From NCBI GenBank assembly GCA_030490835.1, contig CM059973.1:87503641-87567640 (forward strand): 64,000 nt of DNA, in the 5' to 3' direction. Source of the stretch: Annona cherimola. Taxonomy: Eukaryota; Streptophyta; Magnoliopsida; Magnoliales; Annonaceae. The notes below the pieces were generated by a model that searched no databases, was not told the DNA's origin, and was given only the letters and a program-made list of their open reading frames with translations. Positions 25,120 to 37,445 of this stretch are shown here, piece after piece. Every line of letters starts with the position of its first letter. The stretch's first letter is position 1. Position numbers and translations under genes: made by a program.

Positions 25120-26149
25120 GGCGCAATTTAAAGTTTGTTGGTTGATATACATCTTCCATGGCATGTCAAGTATGGAGAGGCTAAAAGTTAAACCAGCGAT
25201 TACCACCAGAGCAAAAAGGTGCTATTGATAACCATGAAGAAAGGTGCAGTCCATGTGCCCACTTTATGTCTTTTTGTTTCTTACTTGTGAGGCTTCTTTA
25301 TGCTCACTGTCATGTTTATGCTTCATTTCTTGAGTTTGGATTTGCAGTTGACATGAGGTCAAGTGCTGTCGTGAAGTTGACTGACATAATAAAGTTGCCC
25401 GAAATTATTTTGGAAAGAAAAAGAGGGACTGTAATTTTCTGACTTTATCATTAATATTGCATTAATTCAGTTCACTTATTTGTGTTTGGATTTATTGAGT
25501 ACATTTTCTTTCATTGCTCAACTTCAAATTGTTTAGAACGCACATGAAATCCTACCAACCAAAATATGGGTGGTTCCTTTCTCTTTTTCATATATGTAGG
25601 CGTTTTGGGGGTGGATAAGGAAAAAAGGGAAGAAAAATGTAGAGTGAAAATGATGTCAATAGGAGAGGAGCTGACACTAACTGTAAAATGAATATACCTA
25701 TAGATAGATCTTTTATGTAAAGATCAAAATTGATGATTAAAAAAATTAAAATAATAACCTATTGTTCAGTGCAGTTAAGGTTGTTTCACATCATTGAAAG
25801 GGGAAGGTAAAGAGAAGAAATACTTCTATCCCTTTTCCTTCCGGTCGCACACGTTCTTACTCTGTGAATGGAGGATGCACCTGCCCATTAATTTTTGAAA
25901 CGCAACATTGCTATCTGTCTAGAGGATCAAATGCTTTTGGTTTTTCATCAAAAAAAAAAAAAATGCTTTTGATTTCTGTAGGAACTGATGAAGGGTCTGC
26001 ATATCTATCATATCGAAACAAAACCACTAGTCTGCTTATTTCGCTCAAAAATTGTCAATCAGCCAGGCAAAATGTAAAAACAATTCTCGTAAACTATATC
26101 ATTTGCAGATGCGTACAGTCATCTTTAAAATCACAGGGCGTGATTCCTT
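25120..26149. other. 3' UTR and convergent intergenic DNA
   Basis: Downstream of the Tm-1-like stop. It contains the exon echo at 25152-25210 and otherwise nothing recognisable. A 110-codon open frame at 25864-26196 has no family resemblance and runs into a foldback element, so it is not called. Confidence 0.5.
25152..25210 (+). repeat. Echo of the last Tm-1-like exon in the 3' UTR
   Basis: This stretch can be read as FHGMSSMERLKVKPAIT and lines up with [17 protein letters not shown] of the final exon. It lies about 35 bp after the stop codon at 25117-25119. It is a diverged partial tandem duplication of the 3' coding end, left outside the reading frame. Confidence 0.75.
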
Positions 26150-26490
26150 ATGCCCGGGTGCGCTTAAGGTTACTAAGTGCACCCGGGTGCATTTAATCCA
26201 TTTTTTATATTTTTTAAAATTTTTTTTACACAACTGTTAATCTAAGTGTATTTAACATGTGTATTAAGTTTTATCATTTTTTTAAATTTTTAGATATATA
26301 TTTTTTTATTTTTCAAAATCAGTGCCATTGGTTTGCAAAAATAAAAAATATTTAAAAATATTCATAGTAAAACTTGATACACATGTTAAAGACATTTAGA
26401 TTAATAATTGTATAAAAAAAATTTCAAAAAATTTTTAAAAAATGAGTTCAAGCACCTAGGTGCTCCAAGCCTAAGTGCACTCAGGTGCAT
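26150..26490. mobile_element. Foldback element, CACCCGGG-tipped
   Basis: The left arm has GCACCCGGGTGCATTTAATC and the right arm has AAGTGCACTCAGGTGC, with the shared inner core (ACTGTTAATCTAAGTGTA, ATTTAACATGTGTATTAA, TTTTATCATTTT) inverted across the centre. No target-site duplication was settled. Confidence 0.65.
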
Positions 26491-27096
26491 TGTATTAGGT
26501 TACGTAGATCACCACATTTATAACTGATACTGGAAATGGAAAAACTATGATACTTGGCTGATAATCAAAGGTAAGACCGTAGGTGCAAATTGAGAAGAAG
26601 ATGCAACGAAGTTTCGTTGATAAGCTATATGGTGAGCAATAAGCCAGTAAATTGGTAGTAGGAAAGAATCCCAAAATTTGGAGGATAATGGGTGAGGATA
26701 CAGTCCCTGAGGAAAAGAAGAATGTCATCCTGGCCGTAGAGTAGCACACTCGCCTTCCACTAGACTGAACATTTTTGCAACAATAAAATGGAAATTGAAG
26801 CAAATGTTGCAAATTTCATAGATCACAAGTAGTTGCTTTTATCCTTACTATGTTGTGGTGGATGGTTGAAGAGGATTATTACCCAGCATGATTTGAAAAT
26901 GATCTCATGAACCGCAGAGGAACTCATGTGAACAACACGGCTTTTATAATAACATTCCCAATCATTACATAAGTATCATCAACATCACTACAAGATTATT
27001 GCAAAATTGCAAACGTTATCTACAGTTGCTGCCGGATTTCCAAGCAAAGCTGCCATACACCTCCAGGGGAACCTAAAAGTTCCCAACCCCATTTGG
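26491..27096. other. Intergenic DNA, 3' side of the P450 gene
   Basis: Includes the P450 3' UTR on the minus strand. The 105-codon minus-strand open frame at 26495-26812 has no recognisable domain and is not called. Confidence 0.45.
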
Positions 27097-30000
27097 TTAC
27101 TCGATTTTTATGGGGATCAAGGTAATTGGGCAACCACTTTTCAGCCTAGGTATATGGGCCTTCTTTTCTAGATCAAGGTCCAAATCATCAACCGTCCACC
27201 TACATAGAGTTACAAAGAAAATAATGTTAGGAAAAGACTCTTGGAATGTTTAAAAATTGCAGGATGCTACCCATTCAACGATTACAAAATGATAACGAAA
27301 CATTGTAACTCACCTGTAGCCACTAGCCAGTCTATGTAGGAAAACTAGCATTGTCACCTTTGCCATGTTCATACCAAGGCATGTCCTTGGTCCTGATCCA
27401 AATGGTATGTAACTATATGGTTTTGGTGCCTCCTGCACAGATTCATGCTCTTCAGCTTATGGTGATAACATAAGAAGAAATCAAAATCCCCGCGGTTAAT
27501 CGTCATGCAAGTTAGTGCTGCATGCGTGATTCTACGCTGTAGACTAGTGAAAGGTCGTAAAACAGAAATTGGTGAGTTAGTTCTCTACTTCACTGTTCAC
27601 TTACATCAAATCTCGAAGGATTAAATTCCATAGGATTCTCATGGAAAGCTGAATCATAGTGTATGCACGTTGCATCAACGTTGACATGCCATCCTTTCTT
27701 GATTTCATGACCTGTCAGGGGCACACAAAAATTTAAATTCTCTCGTCTCTGGTCGTTGAAAATATATCGATCGAGTCTACCGAAAGACAAAACGGATATC
27801 CTTTGATTTTCTCGCCTTCAAAAAAAAAAAAAAAAAAAAATTCCTTTGTTGGACAAAGAGGCATGCCTGATACAATTAATAGTGTTGTTTTGGAGAAAAA
27901 TTATTGTTTACCTTCGATGACACAGTCCTTGAGTACAACACGAGGGAACCACATCAAGACATTTGACATTCTCAGCGTTTCTTTCACAACCTGCAATTGA
28001 GACCAAGAAAAAGAAAATCAACTTACATTAATCTGTGTGCTGACTAGGCACTAGCATATGACAGCACACATACTACTGCTGCAGATTAGCAATTAAGTTT
28101 CTCGTGCCATCTTACTTAAGAGCGAAAATTTCGTTGTCATTTGATCCGCTACCTTGTAATTAGCCTCCGTGGGGATTAAGGAGGACAGATAGGAAGTGAA
28201 TACAGGTAGTTATGAGATTTTCTACCTTAGAACCATAAGACATGGCATTAAGGTCTTCCAGAGTAAGAGATGCTCCGATGGACTTGCTCCTAGCTATCAA
28301 CACTTGCTCTTCCTGAAGAATATTAGTAAGAAAGAGTTGATAATTAGTTATAAAGCCAAGAGGATCTAGATCCAGATGTTCATCTCCACCTGTTCATTTG
28401 AAGATGATGATACGTGACAGCGTTAAAAGAAATGAAAGAACACAGAGGGACCCACCCTCAATCTCTCCTGGGTGGGCTTGTTGTCATCCAAGAACTTGAC
28501 ACACCACATCATGGCTGCCGCCGTCGTCGTTTGGCCTGCAATTATCAATGTCAACAGGTTGTCCATGATCTCAGCATCCCCCAGCTTCTCATCATCAGGC
28601 AGTGAATCCCTCTCCAGCATGGTTTGCAGGAAATCCTCTCCAACCACTTCCCCCGTCCTTCGCCGTGAGATCATCTCTTCAAAGATTTTCATGAGCCTTT
28701 CACGGGCCTGCAAATCACGAAGCAATCAGACCGACCTTTGATTAGCTACTGGACCATATGAATTGGCGTTCAAGAATCTCCATCAACGGTTCTGATCGAC
28801 TTGTGGGAATGAGGTGGGCCATGCTACGTCTATTAGGAGTTAGGAGGAGGGGGGAAATTACCTTGATGCCCTTGTAGTAACGGGTGCCCGGGATCATGAC
28901 GGGGAAAGACAACATGGCGTTGGAGACGTCGTCACAGTTCTTCTCAATCTCTTCCAACAAACAGCCGTCCGTCACGCTCATCAGCAAGTCGCACATGGAA
29001 TCGAAGGCCAGCTGCATCCGCAATTTATTCGTAATTTATTTATCGTAATGCCCTGAAATTATTAATTATATGGGTGTGGGCCCAACATAGTGCATATATC
29101 TATCTATGAAACTGTCCCGGAAAAAGACCTGAAGAAGGAAACAAGAAAGAATATATAAAAAAGAAATATGGAACATGTCATTCTCCAGCGGGCAACGTCA
29201 GCCAAATGTTGGCTTATCCTGTGAGTTGACTAATCATGTTTGATGAATGCCTTTATTTTCCGACCTTTAGAGACGTATAAACCGCACACGTTTTTACTTT
29301 TTTTTTTTTTTTGAAAAGATAAAAGAGAGAATTTTTTGTTGCATCAAAATGTCAGTTTTCATGGTTCCTAAACCGGCCACTACATATTGATGAGTACTCG
29401 AAATAGTTTCACAGTAGTGCAAATTGTACCTCTGCTTGGACCACTAAGCATGTAGACATTTTTGGGTGTCAAGCTGTGCACATGGATCATCTACTCTTCA
29501 GTCGATTTCTTGTTTTAAGATTAGGTTTTTTTGGCTAAGATTAAAAGATTCTTGTACATATAAAGAAGTGATCCTGTTAGCTCGGGCTAAGCAAATGGCT
29601 CGCTTAGCTCATATTGAAAAATCTATTTAAAATATTTTTATTTACTTTTGTCTTCACACACTTATTTATTTATGTTTATTTAATATATAAACTAAGTTTT
29701 ACCATTTTTGAACATGTGTATATATTTTTTTAAGATTTTTAAACATTTATGTGTGTGTATATATATATATATATTTAAAATACATAGATGTTTGAAAATC
29801 TCAAAAAAAAATGTAAACATATCCAAAAATAGTAAAACTTGATTTATATATTAAATATATTTAGATAAATAAGTGTATGGAGAAAAACAAATAAAAAATA
29901 TTTTAAATAATTTTTTTAAAGTGGGCTAAGCAATAGCTCGCTTAGCCCAGGCTAACAGGATCTTTTCTCATACATATATACATATATATATATATCTCCA

Positions 30001-30157
30001 TAAATATGCAAGAGATATTTCAGTGCAGTTAACTGCATCATAAATTACGGTGCAATTGGCTCAAAATGGACTTTATATAATCATAAAATTATAATCTACT
30101 CTATTCATTGTATTTAAAATTATTTATTCTATTAATATACCGTTTTTCATCCAAATT

Positions 30158-30196
<39 letters not shown>

Positions 30197-31310
30197 AAAA
30201 TATTTAACACATTCACAAATTCATTATAATGATATAATACTTTATAGATCGACAGTAATGTTTTACACGGTTTGGTTATTGAATTAACCATTTTGAAATT
30301 GACGTATAAATCAAGTAAATTTTATTTTATTAATTTTACATATTTTTCGGATGAGGCCATATAAATATTTGATTTGGATGAAATCTAATTAGATAAACCA
30401 TTCTAAAGGCAATAAGTAGGTTGGGGGTAGGGCTCATCCATAGCTTGCTGCGCCTTAACTAGCACTACGGTTATTGGACATATTATCAGAGATTTGTCTG
30501 TAAGGAAAAAATCATTACTTTTCAAGCTGGGGGCCGGGCCGTCCTATCCGCAACATTCCCAAAAGAGATTCAATGAAAATTTTAACTAAATCTCGTTACC
30601 TTCATGCTAAAATCAAGTATCCGAAAGCTCTTCCCTCTCTCCATTGATTCTTTCAGCCTCCCACGAACCATCTTGTCGAATTTTTTGACAAACTTGGAGA
30701 GAGAATTCATCGAAAATGGATCCGCCAGGAGCCGTCGAATCCTCTTGTGACTCTCTTGAGGGACACAGAGCAAGCTGTTCTTCCCCACGGCGTCTCCCAT
30801 CGATTTCACATACCCCTTGTTGAACACTGCGAAATCATTGGAAAATATGGTTCTTGCGCCTTCTGGGCTTGGAACAAAGATATGGGTCTTCCCAAAAAGC
30901 CTTGTCTTGAACCATTTTCCATGCCTGGTCGATATATATTGTTTTATCCATGTTTAAATACAACGCCAGAAATATCAAACAAATTCATAGATTAAAATAT
31001 GAGTACATGCATATCAAACGATGGAAGAACAGAAGTCTACTAACCACATACGCCGAAGTCGGATGAAATCATAGCAGCCTTTTGTGCTATTGGTGGCACG
31101 AAGAAAGGATATTGTCTCGCCGATATAAGGCAACCCAAGTCGGCCTGGGATGTCATCCTTCGAACGTGTCAACTTCTTCCATGCTTGGGGAATCAAGAAA
31201 GAAATTCCTATAGAGAACAAAAGCACAGGTACTAGATCATAATAGTTGTTGGTGAGAGAAAACAGCTCTTCCCTCCACAGCCTCCAAAGCTGATCAAAAG
31301 CCTTCTCCAT
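27097..31310 (-). CDS. Cytochrome P450, CYP85 clan (CYP722-like)
   Basis: A microsomal haem mono-oxygenase of the clan that handles plant hormones and terpenoids. Nine minus-strand exons: 31310-31045, 30924-30600, 29011-28862, 28707-28456, 28312-28226, 27990-27912, 27711-27605, 27432-27314 and 27199-27097. All are GT-AG and in frame, 495 residues. A membrane anchor lies at about residues 26-41. The I-helix reads AGQTTT (304-309), so the usual acid before the catalytic Thr is replaced by Thr. Other motifs are the K-helix ETLR (364-367), PERF-like FNPSRF (416-421) and haem loop FGSGPRTCLG with Cys440. ATG at 31310 is the first in-frame Met after a stop. From memory the nearest match is the CYP722 group, some of which act in strigolactone synthesis. 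The exact family needs a tree. The substrate is unknown. Confidence 0.9.
29564..29969. mobile_element. Foldback element, subfamily A copy 2, in a P450 intron
   Basis: Tips AAGAAGTGATCC and GGATCTTTTCTC are inverted matches at 9 of 12 positions. The arms carry CCTGTTAGC, GGGCTAAGC and the core TTTTACCATTTTTG. The flanks are GTACATATA (29555-29563) and ATACATATA (29970-29978), a 9-bp target-site duplication with one mismatch. It lies in the intron 29012-30599. Confidence 0.85.
30001..30190 (-). mobile_element. Family-1 MITE fragment in the same P450 intron
   Basis: AACTGCATCATAAATTACGG then CATAAAATTATAATCTACTC mark the reversed start of a family-1 element. It ends in a TA run at 30163-30192. 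Confidence 0.6.
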
Positions 31311-31377
31311 GGGCTCTTCTCTTGGAAGCGGAAGATGTGAGGATTGAGGCAATGAAATGGTCCAAAGGCAGAGTTGA

Positions 31378-31384
31378 ATTTATA
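31378..31384 (-). promoter_or_regulatory. Probable TATA box of the P450 gene
   Basis: The minus strand reads TATAAAT, 68 bp before the ATG. This would put transcription start about 30 bp downstream, giving a short 5' leader. It is the only clear TATA element near the start codon. Confidence 0.55.
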
Positions 31385-33469
31385 GTTAAATGGTATCCAA
31401 ATGGTGTGGAAGACGGATGGAGGTGGGACAAAACATATATTAAAGATGGAGATGCTTTTCATCGTGAAATCAAACAAAGCTAGAAAAATGGAAAGATACC
31501 CTTGAGAGAAAAGACAAGAGACGAGGGATTGGATAGTTTTCAATCATAAACGGATGGGTGGAGATGGGCAAAGTCATATGTACCTCGGAAATTTTGATGT
31601 GGTGTGGAATCTGGATCATGTGTGGTCCACAAGGACCTGGTTTAGACTTTATACTAACCCATGGAAGTTGAATAAATCCACCAACAGTTGGCAGGTGTTT
31701 GAGAAGCCATGCCATTGGAGAGGAGGCTTGGTTCGGAGCTGCCTGCGAGACTGTCTGCCACGCCAGGTGATGTCACCAGATTACAAAAAAGATTGAGATC
31801 GCAGCTTGTTTCTTTCAAGGAGAAAGAATACGATCCAGAACATGGACGCATGAATAGTGATTAATCCACCCAGCACTTTGGAGTGCGCCATTTAGTCTCC
31901 ATGAGTACCTAGCCAACTTTTTTACTGTTTTTTTTTTAAATTCTTATATTTACTATTCATCTCAATTTCATATTTTAATTCTAGCTCCAGAGTGTAAATT
32001 AATCTAATGATGCGAAGGGGAGTTTTGAACTAGCAGTGTACTTCAGTGAAGTTTATAATCCCGTCCCATGATTTACTCATCTTGCTTTGTTAACCATTGG
32101 GTTGAGATATGAAATGAGAAAAGGAAAAAGGAGACGAAAAGATGAGACAAAAAAATTTGTTGTTGTATGTTGGAATTTGAAAAAGTACATAAAGAATAAA
32201 AAAATTGTGTAAGTAATGAAAAAAAAAAATTGTTATTATGCATGGGAATGAGTGAAATATTTTTTTAAAATGAAAATTTTCATCTTATTCTCATGTCATT
32301 GGCATCCCATCTTATATATGTGAACAAGAAAAGTATTTTTGTAAATGAAGACAAATTGCTGCGATATTTTAATTACCACCCTAGAAGTCTACTTTTATTG
32401 TTATACGTTTATTTACTAACATACTATCTTTCCAATACACCACCTTTCTCGAAGGGGCCCGGAACGTATTTAGAAAAATTAAAAAAAATTTAAGAGGTAA
32501 GTGTCGGTATATTTATGGTTTCACAATCAGTACCTGCACAATTGAATAATTAAGATTCTACGTTTCTTTGTAGGTTTCCAGAAACAGAGATTATTGTGAT
32601 GATGTTCTTGGAATTGAAACTGTATAGTGATGATTGCAACAGTACCCCCCATTAATCCTGATACAAAAAGATTTCGTACAATTATTCACGCGGGTATTAG
32701 TGGTAATGACTAGTAACTATAAATGTTCTTCGCAAGCTTGAAAAGCTAGCCTTTTGGTTGGCCGAAGTCCTTTTCAGTACTAATTTCCTGCCCAACTATG
32801 TTATCATCTTCATTTTATGAATCACGGTGCAAACATGACCTCATGACTTGAAAGTTCAACTTTGTTGTATTTATTTATATGCAATAACTGCTTTTGCTGC
32901 ATATAAAATGATTTTGAGTACTAACACCATTAAATTGCAAGTAAACTGGCTACGGAGCTTTGCCACTTATTAGTTATTATTAATGAACGTTTACTGTGCA
33001 GTCTGCTGTCCCGTATGTACTAAAGTATAATAATATTTTATACAACCATTTATTATGTATAAATTATATTTTAGATAATTTAAATGTTGAAAAAATGATT
33101 CTAAAATTGATATTTACATCACATTATTGATAGTTGTCGATTTTGATGATTGATTTGACCCTTTTGCAATACCCTAGTATTTTCGTATGTATATGTAACA
33201 TATCAAATAAATGAAAAAGAACTATTTTCATGCCAACATTCAACAAGCCACACCACAAACATTATTAGCTATTTATATCCGCATTTAAAAAAGATAAAAG
33301 TAAAGTGAGTCCAAAGGAAGTTAGCAAGGGTCCATTTTGTAAGCGGAGGATGGGGAATGAAATAAAATGAATATGATAAAGGTAAGGCAGGAAGTAAGTA
33401 AAAAGAGATGAATGATGATCTCATATGACTGCTTGGATAGGTGCCCACATGCATCCGGCCGTTTAACTC
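31385..33469. other. P450 promoter region and intergenic DNA
   Basis: No further gene is supported. Short minus-strand open frames at 31232-31851 overlap the promoter and have no recognisable domain. A weak piece of family-1-like sequence is at about 33030-33130. Confidence 0.5.
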
Positions 33470-33542
33470 TTTTTTTAATTTTTTTTATGAAAATGTAAAG
33501 TTAGGGTATTTAACCATCTATACAATTAGTTTTACCATTTTT

Positions 33543-33595
<53 letters not shown>

Positions 33596-33740
33596 CAGGA
33601 GCATTGTTGTAATTTTTACATGCAAAAAATTACAACAATGCTCCTAAGTTTAAAAATAAAAAAATATATAAACATACTAAAGAATAGTAAAACTTCTTTT
33701 ATAAATTAAATACACATAACTTTACATGTTTATAAAAAAT
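33470..33740. mobile_element. Foldback element with a TA-repeat centre
   Basis: The left half carries TTTTACCATTTTTGGATA and the right half its inverted variant AGAATAGTAAAACTTC, with GAGCATTGTTGTAATTTTTA inverted against AAAATTACAACAATGCTCC in the centre. It contains a long TA microsatellite (33545-33591). The outer arms are short or lost. Confidence 0.6.
33545..33591. repeat. (TA)n microsatellite
   Basis: About 23 TA units inside the foldback element. Confidence 0.97.
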
Positions 33741-34170
33741 AAAAAATGGATTAAATGATCTGCTGCATGGGTGGATGGATGCATTTGGTCACTTATGCAG
33801 GCAACCACATGACTCAAAATAGATAAGGTAATTGTAAAGACAGATACTAGAAAATAATTAGAATATAAAAGTAAAATAGAAAAAAGTATGGTAGTAATTA
33901 ATGATGTTGAATTTTCCCCATTCCCATTGGCACCTAAATGGAACCTTAAATCAAGGTAGCTCAATTTCTACACAATGATTGTGTATAAATAATCATCTCT
34001 TGAGTAGGTTGACCATCCTAGAAATACATCTTTATCCCCTCAAACTAATATTTGAGGCCTTATTGAATTAGTTAGATTCTTCCATTCACTTAAGGATATC
34101 CAAAAATATAAGAATTAATATTTGATCACGCCGATTAGATCTCGAAAGGTTAATTTATGCAAATCTAAAA

Positions 34171-34587
34171 GCGGAATGATCTTTTCAGACCGGTCGGAAA
34201 TCCGGTGATTTCCGACCGGTCAAAAAATATATTTCTTGAATTTTTTTTTGAAAAATAATTTTACAAACATGTTAATCTAGTTATATTTAATCTATAAATC
34301 AATTTTTAACATTTTTGGATATATCTATATATTTATTTTGGATTTTTAAATACAGGGGTATTTAAGTCATTTTAAGAATATTTAAAATGACTTAAATATC
34401 CCTGTATTTAAAAATCCAAAATAAATATATATACATATCTAAAAATGATAAAACTTGGTTTATAGATTAAATATAATTAGATTAATATGTTTATAAAAAA
34501 AATTTCAAAAAAAAAAAGCAAAAAAATATATTTTTTGACCGGTCGGAAATCACCGGATTTCCGACCGGTCTGAAGAGATCGGTACTC
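34171..34587. mobile_element. Foldback element, GACCGGTC-tipped, with 9-bp TSD
   Basis: A 417-bp near-perfect palindrome. The arms share TTCAGACCGGTCGGAAATCC, GGTGATTTCCGACCGGTC and then the common core (TTTTTAACATTTTTGGATAT and its inverted variant). Tips are GCGGAATGATCT and, inverted, GAGTACCGATCT. It is flanked by AATCTAAAA on both sides (34162-34170 and 34588-34596), an exact 9-bp target-site duplication, as expected of Mutator-like elements. Confidence 0.92.
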
Positions 34588-36036
34588 AATCTAAAATTCA
34601 ATGCATTAGATGGTGTCATATACCCACTAGACACAAGGGTGTAATTTGGGTTGAGTTGTACCGGCTTTAGGTAAGCCTATACCTTAAGCTTACCAGTTTA
34701 GGTAAACCTAAATCCTAACTCTAATATTAGAATCCGAGTTCGAACTTGGTTGACATTGGTTTTAATATTAGTTTTAGATTATTCTCAAACTAATAAAAGT
34801 TGAAATTTCTAATAAAAATAATGAATTTTTTGAACATTATTGCATTTGTACATGAATAATTTACTTGTGAATATATTTATATGATTTATGATATCTTTGA
34901 TTTTAATAAAAGTTAGTCTTCTAATTAAAAGATAATTATAAGTATAATAAATGTTATGAATTTACCCATTAATAATTAAGGTAAGAAAAATAAATGAGAT
35001 TATGTCAAATCATTATCTAAAGTCTAGTAAAAGTAAGATTTATATATCTCATAATTAATTAGTATATATGCAATAACTTTAAGGAGTTAGTATACTGGTA
35101 ATTATTTACAAGTAAAATTAACGTAGTGCAATAGATTCAACTTTTATGAATAAATATAGATTACATTTAAATTTTAAAATAAACGTTTTACAGTTTAATT
35201 ATGTTATGATTACATGGAGGAACTTTTATTATAAATATAGTTAAAATGCTTATTGCATAAACAAATATAATTATTTTAATAAATTAGGGAGAATATCGAG
35301 TTTTGGTATCAGGTTGATGTAAACTTGGTATCAGTTTCAAGTTCTCCTGATCAGGTTGAAACCGACCCTAATTTGAAAAAATTCTAAAAATAAAACTCAA
35401 GTTTGGTTTTGAAATCAAGTAGGGTTAGGTAAGTTCGCTCTTAGCCAGTACAAAGTTGCATCCCTAACTAAACACTTCCATTAGCAACATTTTCTTAATG
35501 TAAATTAAGTTCCTGAAGTCCGATAATGGACAAGCTTAACCCTAAAATTTATTACATGTTATAAAATTCTCTACAAGAATATTGGCTCATCCATAATAGA
35601 ATTTTAAGTATATGATGTATATTCACATCTCACAAAATTAATCAAATATATTACTTTTTCTAATTAATAATGTGAAAAATATATCTCATCACTCAATTAA
35701 TAGCGTCTTAATAATTATTTTATACAACATTATCATCTTGCATAATTCATACAAAAAATAAATATCATAATACAATTAATAACTTGAATTTAACCATCAT
35801 CTTATAGATTTTCATGCGACACATATAATTCATTATATAGTTTGTATAGAAAAAGCTAAAATGATTAAATCTCACCTACATTAGAGATTGAGAATGCAAA
35901 ATAGTTAAGTTAAAATACTCATATCTTCACTACTTGAATATCCAAGTGGCTTACATAAGTATGTATGGAATGTTAAGGTATAAAGTTCCACAATTCAAAG
36001 TTGAGTAGAGACAATGGCCTTGTTGTCTCTCCTAGC
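34588..36036. other. AT-rich intergenic DNA
   Basis: I see no gene, no clear element end and no tandem structure. Confidence 0.5.
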
Positions 36037-36237
36037 TAGGGGTGTTAATGGTCATGGTCAACTCGTCAACCCGCTTGTCCAACCCGTTTATAAATGGATT
36101 TGGGTTGAGATTTTTGAATAAATGAGTTATGATCCGCCAACTCATTTAACCATTTAATTAAATAAATAGATTAGAGTTGAGATTTTATAACTTGCCAACC
36201 CGTTTAGTAACCTATTTAACCCATATAACCTGTTCAA

Positions 36238-37445
36238 ACCTTAATTGAACATAGACTAAGACGGAAAACTAATGTATCTGAAAATTAATTTGGTTTTATG
36301 CCAGGAAGATCAACCACTGAAGTTATTTTCTTACTTAGACAACTAATTGAAAAGTATAGGGAGAAGAAAAAGAACTTATACATAATTTTTATTGATTTAA
36401 AAAAAGCTTATGATTGAGTACCAAGAAATTCAATATGGCAAGTGATAAAAAAAAATGAATTAATGACATATACATTGATATTATTAAAGATATATATGAG
36501 GGGGCTGTTACGAATGTGAGGACCATTAGTGGAGATACTAATGTCTTCCCAGTTAAAATAAGTCTACATCAAGGCTCAGCCTTAAGTCCTTACCTTTTTA
36601 CCTTAGTAATAGATGAAATTACTAGACATCTCCAAGAAGAAGTACCTTGATGTATGTTATTTGCAGATGACATTGTTCTAATAGATGAAACTAAAGAAGG
36701 ACTAAATTTTAAATTGAATAGGTGGGTAGATGCTTTAGAATCTAATGGTTTTAGAATTAGTCGCACTAAAACTGAATATATGAAATGCAATTTTAATAAT
36801 AGTGAGAACTCGGATGAGGAACCAATTAAGATTTTAGATCAAGTAGTAACAAAAACTAATCACTTTCTGTACTTAGGATCAATAGTTCAAGAGAACGAAA
36901 AAATTGAGAAAAATATAATACATAGAATTCAAGCAGGTTGGAAGAAATTGAGAAGTGTGTCAAGAATTTTATGTGACCGTCGAGTTCCAATCAAATTAAA
37001 AGGAAAATTTTATAAGATTGCGATAAGACCTGCTATGCTTTATAGGGCAGAATGTTGGGCAATTAAAGAACAACATTTACAAAAAATGAGCGTAGCGGAA
37101 ATGAGAATATTAAGATGGATAAGTGGTAAAATAAGAAAAGATAAAATTAGGAATGAAATAATTCGAGAAAACTTAAATGTGAGACCAATTTGTAATAAAA
37201 TGAGAGAAAATAGATTAAGATGGTTTGGTCATGTTAAAAGAAGGTCTGAAGTAGCACCGGTTAGAAGGTGGTAGGAGAATGAGAGGAAGACTCAAAAAAA
37301 CATGGATAGAAGTAATTAAACAAGATTTAAAAATATTACAAATTATAGAGAATTTAATCTTAAATCGCTAAGAATGGCGTAACAGAATCCATGCAGCCAA
37401 CCCCACCTAGGTGGGAAATGGCTTATGATGATGATGATGATGATG
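36238..37445 (+). mobile_element. 5'-truncated RTE-type LINE
   Basis: About 1.2 kb retaining the reverse transcriptase region and a 3' tail of ATG/GAT trinucleotides (about 37424-37445), as seen in plant RTE elements. AACCTGTTCAA occurs at both sides (36227-36237 and 37446-37456) and is the likely target-site duplication. The host is rich in such words, so this could partly be chance. Confidence 0.8.
36250..37375 (+). pseudogene. RTE reverse transcriptase remnant
   Basis: The conceptual protein begins in the fingers region (FGFMPGRSTTEVI), passes through FIDLKKAYD followed by a stop, then frameshifts, and resumes as one open frame from 36654 to 37274 with the FADD catalytic box (36658-36669), YLGSIV, GKFYKIAIRPAMLYRAECW and MSVAEMRILRW, ending near NRLRWFGHV. 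These are hallmark segments of plant RTE-clade LINEs. At least one stop and one frameshift disable it, and the endonuclease half is missing. Confidence 0.88.

Noticed and set aside
25864..26196. 110-codon open frame as a gene
   Set aside because: No recognisable family, it contains an A-run, and it ends inside a foldback element.
31311..31352. N-terminal extension of the P450 frame
   Set aside because: It also opens with TTG and lies between the TATA box and the first ATG; it is 5' leader.
33441..33647. Open frame with a run of alternating Ile and Tyr
   Set aside because: It is a translation of the TA microsatellite.
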